Assembly (NCBI GenBank): GCA_013396655.1
Contig: WBMV01001018.1
Coordinates: forward strand, 372,001-436,000
Source: Campylorhamphus procurvoides
Taxonomy: Eukaryota > Chordata > Aves > Passeriformes > Dendrocolaptidae
Length of the DNA: 64,000 nt
Direction: 5' to 3'
This document shows positions 24,501-36,500 of the stretch, piece by piece (positions within the stretch are counted from its first letter, which is position 1; every line of letters starts with the position of its first letter). The translations under genes and the position numbers were made by a program. The notes beneath the pieces are model-generated. The model was not told where the DNA came from and made no database searches. It was given only the letters and a program-made list of their open reading frames with translations.

Positions 24501-26969
24501 GATAAGAGTGTGAAAGTTGAGCCATATTTATTAGCATGAGTAGAAATTGGTGGAGATGGAGTGACTGACTTGCTTGAACATGCAGGAATTTTGTGTGCTG
24601 AGGGTTTCAGGGGGGATTTGTTAATTTTCAGGAGCAGTTAAAGGTTGCAAAAGCACCTGAAGACTTTCCTCAGTGTTCTGCCAGCAGGGCTGAAATGTGC
24701 CTGGGAGTTCACTGGAGGAACCAACTTTATTTGTGTGGTTTGGTATCAGCAGAATCTCCTCAGGGAATCAGAATGCAGGACATTGTTTCTCCTCAGTGAG
24801 GTGCTTGAAAAGCTGGAGAACAAACCTGTTTGGTGCTGGGGGGTTCTTGTGCTGTCCCATATGCTCATGGCTCGGGACTGCAGGGCTGTTGTCCCTGAGG
24901 GTCTCCTTGGGTGCCACCCTTGGGTCAGGGCACAGGGCATTTCCACTGAGATGCAGCCTTTCTCATAACTAGTGGAGCTGAATTTAGAATGCTGCTCAGG
25001 TGATAACCCCTTCCTCAACCTTCACCTCCAGGTACCTTTGTCTTTTTCCCCCCAAAATGCTGAGCTTCAGGATATCCTTGTGTCTTTTGCAGTGCTGGCC
25101 AGCCCTCGCTGTCACATCTGGTTGTGATTAGCAGCAGGAATAGAGAGAGTGAAATAAACCTGAAGTGGAATGTGAAACGTCCCACAAAACGAGTTTCTCA
25201 TCAGGCTTTGAGCCTTTTCTTCTACAAGGATTGGCTTGGAGACTCATGGATTTTGTTTGCTTTGGTTCAGATAAGAGTTTTAAGTTTAAGTTGGATGAAC
25301 CCTTGATTGGATTCTCTAGTGGAAATGTTTCTCGTTGCTCTGTTGCCTTGGCTGCCTCGGTTTTAGACCTTAACTCTTTTATCTGGGATAATTATCTAAT
25401 AGTTCAAACTGCAGGCACTTTTAATGAGAGAACTGAATCAAGGAAAAGGTGTTTTTAATAAATTGAGTATTAGAAGCAAGAAAGATTTATCTTTTTTTTT
25501 TTATAGTTTCAGATATTTTCTAGTATCTTGCCATAAAGGAAAAGGTATTATTAATACAAGTGATGAAATGTACAGGAAAAGTACAGTAAACTGAAACATG
25601 TAATATAACAGCTATAAACTCAGGGTTTGATTTCAAGGTAATTATTTCCTAATGTTCAAAACAACTCATGAAATTTATCGGCAAAGTTTGTAAACAAGGC
25701 TTTGTGAGTGCTGGAATCCTGTGTATAAAATGATTGTGGTGCATCTGCCTTTCACTAAAAAGCAAGTACGTTAGTGGCCCATGAGATACTTATCTTTGTA
25801 GTTATGGTGTCCCAGTATTTTATCATATTCATCTGTAATTATTTCCAAAGTAGGTTCAAGTAGCAAGACAACAGAATGGAGATATTGTAGACAAGTTATT
25901 TATTGCAATAAAATGGAATGGACTCTTTGAATCAAGTACAACTGTTGTATAATGAGTTGCTTGTTGTTAACACAATGTCAGTATTTGTAGCACTGTGAGA
26001 TTTGCCAAAGCTGGATCAGTGGGATGCTTATTTCTTGTAGAGTGGAATATTTTGAAAGTTGATTGATGGGTGGGTAAAATAGTGAGTAAGTACTTGTAGC
26101 ATTCAATACAAATTCTGTGAGTAGCCTTAAAAAGAGGCGATACTCAATGTTAGCAGTGTCACAGAATGGCTGGGGTTGTGTGCTGGGCTCTCCCTGGTGC
26201 CCACCAAAGCTGCTCTGTCAACCATCATCAAAGCTGGGAATGGCTTGTGGGGATAGAGAAGGGCAGGGGGAGATCACTCACCAGTTACCATCATCAGCAA
26301 AACACACTTGACTGGGGCATGTCGACTTTATCTCCAGTCAAATTAGAGTAGAGTAATGAGACAAACCCATACCTTCAAACCCCTTCCTCCAGCCCTTCCC
26401 TCCTCCTGGGCTTAACTCTGTGAGTTGTCTCCCTCCTGCCCCCAGCAGTAATGATTGTCATGAAATACCTGGCCTCCTCTGCTCAATTTTTCTTCTTGAG
26501 CCAGGTGTTAAAACCACATTAAAACTGCCTCAAAACAATAGTTTATCCTGTAATTCATACACTTTGGAGATATTGGTGAGAAATGTGTATTACTGTGGGG
26601 ATGCAATTTCAGTGATGAACTTATTACTGAAAACCTGTGTAGTATGTCTAATTGTTAATCATGTTGGCTTTTAGTTTTGTTTTTATGCATTACTATTTGC
26701 CATCTCTTTTCTTCACTGTCTGCTTCCTTATGTTACTGATTGTGCAGTGTGTGTATATGATTTGGTGTAAGTAGTTTCTTGAGATAATTCCCAGTAGGAG
26801 TATCTGGAACTATTTAGTTACTGCTTCACTTGCGAGCTGCCCTGGTTAAAAATAAATATAAATGTTTTCTTCCTTCCCTGTGTGACAGTCGTGCTGCAGT
26901 GAGGAGTTGGCCTGGGTAAGTCACTGTCTCCTGGCTGGAATTTGACAAGTGCAGTATATATTAGATTTT

Positions 26970-27033
26970 ACCAATGTCTGCTTTCCTCTGAGTGCATTTA
27001 TACCAGTGTCTGCTCTCCTTTGAGTGCCTTTAT
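26970..27033. repeat. Tandem duplication, 2 x 32 bp
   Basis: The unit ACCAATGTCTGCTTTCCTCT plus GAGTGCATTTAT (26970-27001) is followed directly by a second copy (27002-27033) with four substitutions. No spacer separates the copies. Confidence 0.93.
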
Positions 27034-29667
27034 AAGATGTTTATTGTAGCCAGGGGGTTGCTGCACATGGGTATGGTTTGCCAAGGATTTGCTGCTGAAA
27101 GCCTTCCTACAAGTGTCGCTTGTAAACCCTCCTTCCCAGCCTGATCCTCGGCAGCCTCCAAGCATCAAATCATGACTCCTGATCAAATTCAGACTCTTTT
27201 ATCTCGGGGATGTCGTCAGAAGCTGCGTTTAGAAAAGCAACCAGATCATAAATTGTCTTAGTGTGCTCTTTTATTTCTCTGTTTGTTCTCTTGCTAGAAA
27301 GAAAGCTCTCCCAGATTGCTGCCTTCGAGCTCCATTATCATTTCCCATTAAAGTAGGATCCTGACAATTCAATTGTTCCAGGGGTTTGAGTTACGGGGTT
27401 GCCATGACAAAATAGCATGGGCTTGTAACAGGGTGTTTTTGTGGTTTTATCCACATCCAATAATTGTAGTTTTACTGTGTATAGATCACAGCAGGTCTTT
27501 TTAGAAGACAGTAAATAATTACAGTAAGTGTTTGCTGGTCTCTGGGGTGCACTTCTGGCTTGAGAAAGATGTGCATTAGGTCAGAAGCTTGTGCTGCAGA
27601 TAGCTGGATGACATTTACACCATTTATCAAGCTGAAGGCATTCTAGATCTTCTTTTGGGCTCTGGTTGTAAATAATATATGTTTCCTTTTTTAAAAAAAA
27701 ACACACAAATATGCGTTTTATTTGAAGAGTCTAAGGATTTTTTTCCTTTCCAAATGAATGCAGAAGAATAGTTTAAAAATACAATAAAAGATTTATTATT
27801 ATTACTGTGCGAGTAGAAAACAAAGGAAAACATGTTGAAAAGCCAGAAGGCTTCCTCCTCAGCGCTGCTTTTCCCATGTGTAAAATTGGTTATTTAAAAT
27901 GATAGTGTGCAGATGTCTCGTTTCCCCTCGTAGGGAAACAGGCACGATTGGGAAAGGAAGGGTGTTCTTTGCAAAAATTGGTGCTGGGTTTTAGTGGCAT
28001 CTTTCTTCTAAGGGGGTTTCTATTGCCAACTTCTGTGATCAGGTCATCTTATTGCCAAGCTATTTAAGGGAGTTTGTGGCAAAGAATTATCCATTTCCAG
28101 AAGAAATGCCACACATGCAGATTAAGCAGGTCTGCTTTGGCAATAAGTTGGGTTCACTCTGTTAGCTGAGTAATTACTGCCTTGCATTTCTCCTGTTTCT
28201 TCCCGTGCTTGTTGAAAGGTGCTCTTTTCACTGATGTTCAGCTCAAGAAATCAGGAGGCTCCTAATCTGTGGGATTAATTTGACACTTAGTTATTTGGCA
28301 ATTATTTGGTAGCTTTAACTGTGTTGCTGTGTGCTCATTTTCCTGAATGTTGGGGTTTTTACAGCACTCTTAAACATATTCTCGTCTCAAATCACATGGC
28401 TTGGAGATAACATATTAAAAATTATTATACAATCCTAAAGTGGAAAACACTTAGTCTATTTTACCAACACCAGTAGTAGCATTTTAAAGTTATTAAGTCC
28501 AGCCTAGGACTTTGCATCAACAGAGCTGTTGTAAAAGGTTTCTGATGCTTCTTAAAATTTGTCTTATTTTTAGTGTCAAACAAGGAATATTGATAAAATT
28601 CAGTGTGTACTCTATCCAATTTGAGTTCATTCTTTCCTCCACCACCAGGACATTTGAGAACATCCTGGAGATGCTGAGCAAAATTAGGCTTTTCTGAACT
28701 TCCACAGGCTCTTTTTGCTGCTTTGAGTTCCAGCAAAGCAGCTGGCTGAGGATTCCATGGTTAGTCATCACCTCCAGAGCTGGGGATGTGCGTTCTGAGG
28801 GTGGCCCCGTGTGCTCTGCCAGTTCTGAAATGTGCCCTTATTAACTGGCTTTGACTTCTGCATTCAGAGTGACAAGTTAGATCGGGGTGGGGGGAAAACA
28901 CAGTGACTCAACTTCTGCTTACGATGGCTTTCACATGACTGAGAGCTATTACAGAGCTCTCAAAATACAAGAATTGTGGGTGGCCATTATTGGCTTGCCA
29001 TTTTCTTGCATTAGTCTTCAGAACTTTGGGTTTTTGCTTCTGTTACAGCAGCTCAAGTGCTGGAGCTCCCTGCAGTGCTGTGTTCTGGTCCCCCTGGCTG
29101 ATTTGTGGGCAGGGAGAGGCTGGAAATCTGCTGCTGCCAGTGGGCTCTGCACAGGGGATTTGTCTGTGGCCCTCCTGGGCTGCTTTTGTTAAGCTCAGCA
29201 GAGGATTGAGTGGCTGTGGAGGCTGCAGCTGGAGATGAATTAGGTTCTATCACAGGTATATTATTACTGCAGGGATTCTGACCCGATGGTTTATAGGCAG
29301 TTGCTTTTCCAGAAACTGGATAACCCTGTTAGTCTGACTGGGCAGCAATGAGGGTGTCAGAGTCAGATTTACTGCATTTGGTTTGCAGCCTTGCTGTTCG
29401 AGCCAGGCTGTGAATGTCAGCACATCATGGGGTACTTGCACGTGAAGTGTTGCTCTGTGGATATTGCTCTTCTTGTTTAAAAACTTCCTTTCAGTGGGTT
29501 AGTTCCTCTGGGAATGTTTTCTGCCTCTCCCCACTGGCTGTACACTGAAAGGAGCTGAGAAGTGTTTTGCTGGTGCTCAGTCCAGGCTCTGGGGCTGCCC
29601 ACAGTGGGAAATCCACTGGTAAATTGTCATTACTGCAAGTAGGAGAGAATGCAGAATGAATATAACT

Positions 29668-29784
29668 GGTTGTGGGGGTTTTGGTTGGTGGGTGGGTGGG
29701 GTGGTTTTGGGTTGTTTTGGGGGTGGGTTTGTTTTGATTTTTTTTAGTTTTTTTGTTTGGTTGGTTGGTTGGGTTTTTTTGGTG
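29668..29784 (+). repeat. G/T-rich low-complexity tract with G-quadruplex motif
   Basis: This stretch is almost only G and T on the SLIT3 sense strand. G runs at 29690-29692, 29694-29696, 29698-29701 and 29709-29711 are separated by loops of 1, 1 and 7 nt, which meets the usual four-tract quadruplex pattern; further GGGG runs follow at about 29719. GGTT repeats follow at about 29758-29772. Being on the sense strand, the motif would also be present in the nascent RNA. Confidence 0.85.
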
Positions 29785-30985
29785 TACAGGAGACTAGAAT
29801 GGAAGCATTTGGCATTTTTTTTTTCACATTGAGGCCATTGCCTTACACAGAGTGAAAGTAGGAACAGATTGAACTGGTGGCCTGAAGCACAGACATCTCA
29901 TCTGCGTAACAGGAAAAATATCATAATGATAATGTAAATATTTCTATTGCTTTCCACAATAGACTGTCATCCTGAGGCCAAAGATGGGTTTACATTCATC
30001 GTCTTGTAAAAGTCCTTTCAAATACTTTAGAAATATTTTGCAGATAATGAGAATTTCCTTTAGTGTGTGAGTGGGTAGCAGGAGTGGGGACATGAACACG
30101 GGTGTAGAGATAGTAATGAGGGTTAAATTACAAGTGCTGCACGTGACGTCTTGATTTTGATCAGCATCTTCAAAAACAAAAGGCCATTTCTCAGGACCAG
30201 TTTTCTGGCATCCAGCTCTGCTGGCTGTTTCATGGCAGCAGAACCCAGCTCTACCTGCAGGGATTTATTTTACAGCCAGAGTGCCCCTTGAGTGAAGGGT
30301 TTGGTGGGTAAAATGATGCAAGGCTGAATACTTCCTTGGTTTAGTTCTCATTTGCTTTTCTTCCTGGAGTCTGTAATGTGTACAATGGGAAGCTTAAGTG
30401 AGGCTTTCTGGAGCTTTTCCATGTGTTTCACAGGGCTAATAGGGCATGCCTGTTTAAAGTACTTCAGACACTCAGAGGTCACCAAAACGAATGCTGCTAT
30501 TACTTTTAAATGCACTACGTTTGCTTTTGAAATACAGTCATAAATGATCCAGGATTTCATTATGATTCCAATCCCCCTCAGTTGAGAGAAGCCGTGGGAT
30601 TGTAGCCTGAGGCAAATGTGTGCCTGTCAAAGGGGTCAGAGCCGAGCTGAACCAGGAGGGATTTGATCCAGAGCCTGATGGTTTCATGTCCCAAGCACAG
30701 TCTGCGCTGTAAAACTTACAAGGGTAGAAACTATTCATGAAACAAAATTAAAATAACTCGTGTAAGTCATTAAATGTTAGGGTGCCACGAGAATAGATTG
30801 GCAAGGGCGGTTTCTTATCATCTTACTCCTGTGACTAAGGCAAGGATGTTGTACAAGGTGTGCCTTTGAGCTGCTTTTATTTCTTCATGTAACACATGGA
30901 AAACAAAGGCTTATGGCACCTCGTGTTATACAGAGTCCATGAGCTGATTTTGTTGTGTCCCTTACACAGTACCTTAAAGGTTTAT

Positions 30986-31070
30986 GAGATTATTCAAATA
31001 CACAGGAATTGTCGCTGTTGAAGCTTAGTGAGATTATTCAAATATATAGTAATTGTCACTGTTGAAGCTT
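30986..31070. repeat. Tandem duplication with 44-bp period
   Basis: The segment beginning GAGATTATTCAAATACACAG at 30986 and ending TGTTGAAGCTT is repeated at 31030-31070 in direct tandem. About four substitutions separate the copies, mostly of the C/T or G/A type, including a likely CpG decay (GTCGCTG to GTCACTG). Each copy carries GATTATTCAAAT and GTTGAAGCTT. Confidence 0.94.
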
Positions 31071-33494
31071 GAGGTTTCTGTGATGAAAATGCAAATACTA
31101 TTGAGAAAATTGACCAAAGCATATTTGAAATGAAGTACCTGCCTTTTGCTTCTTTGCTCTTTAAAGTCCCTGGTGGGCTGTTACTAAAGACATATCTATG
31201 AAAGATCTTTTTCAGGAAACAGCTGATAAGAATTTACTTCATTTCTATTGATCTGTGAAGGAATGTTAAATTTCATGGTTTGAGGGGTTTACGTGCAAGG
31301 TGCAACACTGGTGCTTAGTGAACTGTCAGGGGAAAAGTGCTGACAAGACATCCAGCAGGGAACTAAATATGCTACTGACACAGTTGGTCCTTCTGCTGAG
31401 AGAACCTTCTCGTGTCCTACCACACCATCACAGGACTAGAACTCCCTGTTAGCTGTGATAATCATCACTGGGTCACCCTCCTTTCTGCCTGAAGAAGGTG
31501 CTGAGTGCACTGGAACATTATCAGTCTCTGAGCCCCAAACTGGTTTTTCTACAACTAGTGAGTGTATAGAATCACTATATCTGTTTTTCTTTTCTTTTTT
31601 CCTCTTAAGCCACTTATATTTGCACCATCCTATTCTACTTTTTCCCAGTGTTTTCTCCATTCACCCCATACCTTCGAGTCCCTTGTTGGGAGCAGAGCTG
31701 ATGGGACATTGTGCTAGGGTTTTTTATTATGACTTTTTCTGCAGAAGTGGCACCTTTGCAATGTCTTGGTGTTATTTGATCTGGGAACTTGCTGGTCTGT
31801 AGGAGGTGTTTCACTTAAGCCCCTTCCCTCCCTTGGCTCTGGAGGCCTCACGTTTCTCCTGCCCATGAAGTCCCTGTATGGCTGGCAGTGGCCACACTTG
31901 AGATGCCACCCTGCCTGCCACAAAACCCCCAAATGTGGCCGTGTCCCCTCGCTGGGTTTGCTCAGAGGACCCAGTGGCTCCTCCTGTCCTGAAGGAATCA
32001 CTCCCTCCATCACTCCTCCCTGGGTGTTTGTCCTGTGTCCATTCCCAGAGCTGGGCTAACATTGCTCAGGTAGAGACTGTTCAGTTGTGCCTTCCAAGGC
32101 CACACTCGTCAGGGATTTTGGTGCAGTGCAATTTCCATGCATCAGTAATTGCAGGCTCCAGTGGGGCCACAGCAATAATGGTATTTTTTTTCTCCTGACA
32201 CGACAGGAAACAAATTTCCCATAAGCCTGGGGAATGCAACATGCCACTTCCCCAGTTGGTGGTGAACTTCAAAGGAAAACAGTGTTTCTTTTTAGTGGCC
32301 TCGGGTTTTGCACTATTTTATCTTCAAAACTGGTATTTCGATTGCTGGAAGGGAATTATTTTTCTTTGCTGCTTGTTACTCCTTTTCCCAAATGGCATTG
32401 CTAGTTTTTAAAAATGAGGACCACCTCACTCTCTTGCAGCTGGAGCTTATTGCAGCTCCTCTTTAATGAGGTAAACCGGTTTCATTGTGTTTAAATAAGC
32501 ACATGAACAAAGGGCTGATGACTGGCTTGGCCTGTGGGTAAGTGTGGCTATAACAGGCCATGTGTTGGGTGTTAAACTTGGCAACAGTATGAGCTACACT
32601 GTTTCCCAGGCTGTTTGTAAATCGTGTCTGTAAATAAAGACAATTTGGCGAAAAGTGGAACTGATACACCTTTAAAAGGTGAGATTTATTTATTGCCAGT
32701 CTGGGGTTTTTTTGTATCTCTTCACAGATTCTCCAAACAATGGAATGCAAAGGATTTCCCTCCCCTTTAAGGCACACTGAGCATACCATAATGTATGGAG
32801 AAGTGAGGACTGACCACTCTGGCATGGTCTGTAGCCTAGTCCCAAAAATGAGGAAGAACTTCACCCAGCAGAGGCTTCCTCTGGCATTTGTGAGCGTGTC
32901 CAGCAGTGTCTGAGTGTCAAGAGAGGAAGGAAGAATGCCAGAGTGTTCTTTGGGAATGTCAGCCTGGCCTCTCCCTTGCTTATGGTGACCAGGAGGGATA
33001 ACACACTTAAAAGCTGTGGGGAGGCAATTTTTATCTGAAAATTTCAGGTGTTCACCGTGAAACAAGCTCTAGCAGCTCCCAGGGAGCATGCAAGAGCCAG
33101 AGGATGCTGCTGTGTTGAATGGCCTGTGCAACTTTAAACTGTGCTTATTGAATTATGCAACAGTCAAATACCTCACTGAGGGGTTTTTTTCCAAGTAACT
33201 TTCCACAATTGACTTCATCTGTACAGGTTGGGGGGATTAGTTGTGGAAACAGTCAGTGGCCTGTCTTGGATCAGCAGTCACCGCATTGTTTAGGGTTTTT
33301 TTCCCCCACTAATGTGCCTGCTTTTTAAGGGTTTCATATTTAATGTTATGTTGGCCAAGTCATTTGTTTCTCTCTCTTGTAGGAGGAGATTTTTCTGGTT
33401 TTCTTGCCAGAAATATAAGAATATATATACAATACAATATAAGAAAGAATTCAGCATATTAACCTCACTGGCATTTAACTGGCCATGTTTTGAG

Positions 33495-33552
33495 TGGGAA
33501 TTTGAACCATATGACCTCAGAGGTCCCCTACAACCTGAAATATTCTGTGGTT
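33495..33552 (+). mobile_element. Old CR1 LINE 3'-end fragment
   Basis: The segment contains ATGACCTCAGAGGTCCC, then CTACAACCTGAAATATTCTGTGG. It matches the CR1 3' region (a 'gatgacctccagaggtcccttccaaccc...attctgtg' type sequence) in the sense orientation, with several substitutions. Only about 58 bp can be recognised and the left border is vague. It carries more substitutions than the copy at 58100 and is probably an older insertion. Confidence 0.75.
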
Positions 33553-36500
33553 AAATGTATTATTTACAGGATGTAATGCTAGGGTTTGGAAGCTTTTAGC
33601 TGGTTGAAGGTTTGGCAGATATTTTGGATGGGATATTAGACTGTAGAGTTGGTCTTTTTATTTTGTTTCCCCCTCTTCTATTCAGAATGGAAGATTAAAT
33701 GTAGCAGACAGGATTTTTGGGGGTGCTGGGGGGTCCTGTGCCTAAAAGATGCAGGACTGTGCTCCTCACCAGGGCCTTGCAGGAGTGGGAGATGCTGGTT
33801 CTCAACTCCCCCCAAACTGGCAAGTCAGCAGGAGCCAGAATTGATGAACTGCTGCTGAGGAAAGTGAATTTGAGCTGTTTCCTACCCTAAATTGTGTGGT
33901 TTGAATCCACTTGTAACCTTGGCTCTGCTATCCTTTTCAGAGGCAGGATGTGCCTTGGTGTTGATGGTTTTTAGATTTTATCTTCTTGCATCTTATTGTA
34001 GGAGGGACTTACCCCCTTTTTAATTTCCTGAATGTGTCTTGATCCTGCTCTTCTTAAAACCACCTTATAAAACCAGAACGACTGATCTGTCACAGCACAG
34101 AGGTGCTGCCCAGATCCTCTGAAAAATAACATGAAAAAGGGAAAGAAAAAAGGCTCATATTCTCAGGGTTTGCCTTCCTGAGATCCCTTTTTGAGTGGCC
34201 CTGGCATGGATGGAGATTTGAGGTATTCCGAGGGGCACAGGAATTTCCAGGGTTGTTTTTTTCCTGGAAGATCCATGTTTTTCTGCCTCCAGGAGGAAAA
34301 CCATGAGGTGCCCAGAGGGTGTTGTTGGGATGGGGTCTGTGGTTGGGATGGGGTCAGCCTGCTCTCGTGGCTCTGTCAGTAACTGAGCGTTCAGGGGCGT
34401 TTTGGTGTGCACATCTCATGGTAAAATGTGCAAGGAGGGCAAGTGGGTCTCAACCTCACATAATCCAAGGATGGAGCTTTGGAATTTTAATGTTCTTAAC
34501 TTCATTTCAGGTTGCAGCTGCAGATTGTTCTCATTCTGATCTTAATCTGATGATCTTGATTTAAGTTTTGAATTTATTTGCAAATAGTCTCTAAGGTAAT
34601 GTTACTACAATGTCAGCAGTCTATTTAAATTACAGAAAATCCCAACTATTAAAAAAAAAGATTGTTAAAAGGAAATGTTGTCTTAATGTCCACTGGGTGG
34701 TTGAATTTCAGGCGTGTTTGAAGCTACTACAGAATTATACCCATGTCACAAGTGGGATTGGTATGTGAAGATTCAAATAGGCCCAAATAATATTTAAAAT
34801 AAGATGGTGAAGTGGCAGAGCTGAGGTGACCCTGTGGAGACAGGTATTGCCAGTAATCTTTAACATTGTCTGTGCTTATTTAAAATTGTTAAGTGTATTC
34901 CTTGGTGTTTTGGAGACAAACATGTGCTTTCCAGTGTGCATGCTTTGAAACTTGGGGTAAAACTCCAGCTAAGGAGAATACAACACTATTTCTGGCATCA
35001 CTCCTCTGGTACTGAAGGGAATGACTTCTTGGTAAAGCTCAACTCGAGTTACTCTATTAAGCTGCCAAATTACAAACTTTTATTAGATGTTTAAATCAAA
35101 ATATTTTTTTCAAGTAGTGTTTTTTCTCCCACCCAAAAAAAAAAAATCTCATGGAGTTTGTGTGATAGCCATGTGTACAGAAAATAATAACAAATATTCC
35201 AAAATGTCACATTTGTGTCATGAGTGGTTCAGAGCTCTCCGCTGGTCAGCCAAAGAAATGATTTATGCTGTGGAGACTTGTATGGGAAGTAATTGTTAAC
35301 TATGGGAAGAAGATAAGTACTTGCATTTTAGAAAGGTTTATTTTTGGAGAAAAAAGTTGAATATTTGTCTCCTTTAATTTTCTTTGTAATAAAAGACTCA
35401 AGTGTGGGTTGATTAAAACCATTTAATATTTAGTGGCTCCTCATTTTATATCTTCACAGACTGAAGTTAGATGTCACCTCCTAGCCCTGTATCTTAAATA
35501 ATTCCAGGCAGCATAATTATCCTTAATTATTAAATTATTCTTGGTTACTTTGAAGGGTTGCAGATAATTCTGAGTCCTCCTTTTACCAAGTGGCTTTTCA
35601 CAAATCCATCCATCCCACTTGCTACCGTGTAGAGATGATGCTTATTGCAAATAGTACATTGAAGTATTGATTAACATTTCATAGGGTTATGCATTCTATA
35701 ATTAATGAGAGAATGTAGAAATTACATTTGAGGTGCAATGCTCTTATTCCTGTGAGTTACCCCAGGGCACTTTGGTATCTGAATTAAAGGATGGGTAATG
35801 TATTTTTTTGCTTGTTGTCAACTATCTCCACTTGCGACAACACATGTTTAGAGGCTTCTTATGGGAATTAGGGCTCTTCTTCTGCAGGAATTTATGTAGG
35901 TATTAAAAAATCCATAGTTTTTATTTCGCTTGTGCCTGAATGTAAAAATATTAGAGGACAGAGGAGTGATCCATATACTGAGAACAGGAGCCAGAATCGG
36001 GCCCTGAGAGCCTGGAGGAGGATTTTGTGGCACTTGTTTTATTTAATATTGAAATTGGGATGTCTTCAGACTAAAGAGTGGCCAGTAGAGTCAGGTCAGG
36101 GCAAAAATCCTGCATGGAAAAACTATTTATTCAGCATTTATCAAGTATGAGTTGAGGCTTGGACTGATTTTTTTTCCAAGTCAGCTTGGAAAATATTAAT
36201 TATTAGGTAATGAGGCAAAGAATTGCCAGATAAGGGCAAGGAATTTTGGAGTGTGCTGAGCAAGACTCGGTGTCCTGATTGGAATTTTAAGTTGTTGAAG
36301 TAAGTACATTATTTAAAGGGCTTGTGTTTTAAAGAATTGGATGGCATTTGGAACTCAGTAACTTTGTGGGGGTTAGTTTACTGTTAGATAGCCCTGGTGT
36401 TAAGAGTTGGTGATTTATTTTATTTTAGGTAGCCAAACATCTTTGTGGAGGGTTGTTTCACATACACATATATTGTTGTGACCCTCTTGGTAGTTCCTTT

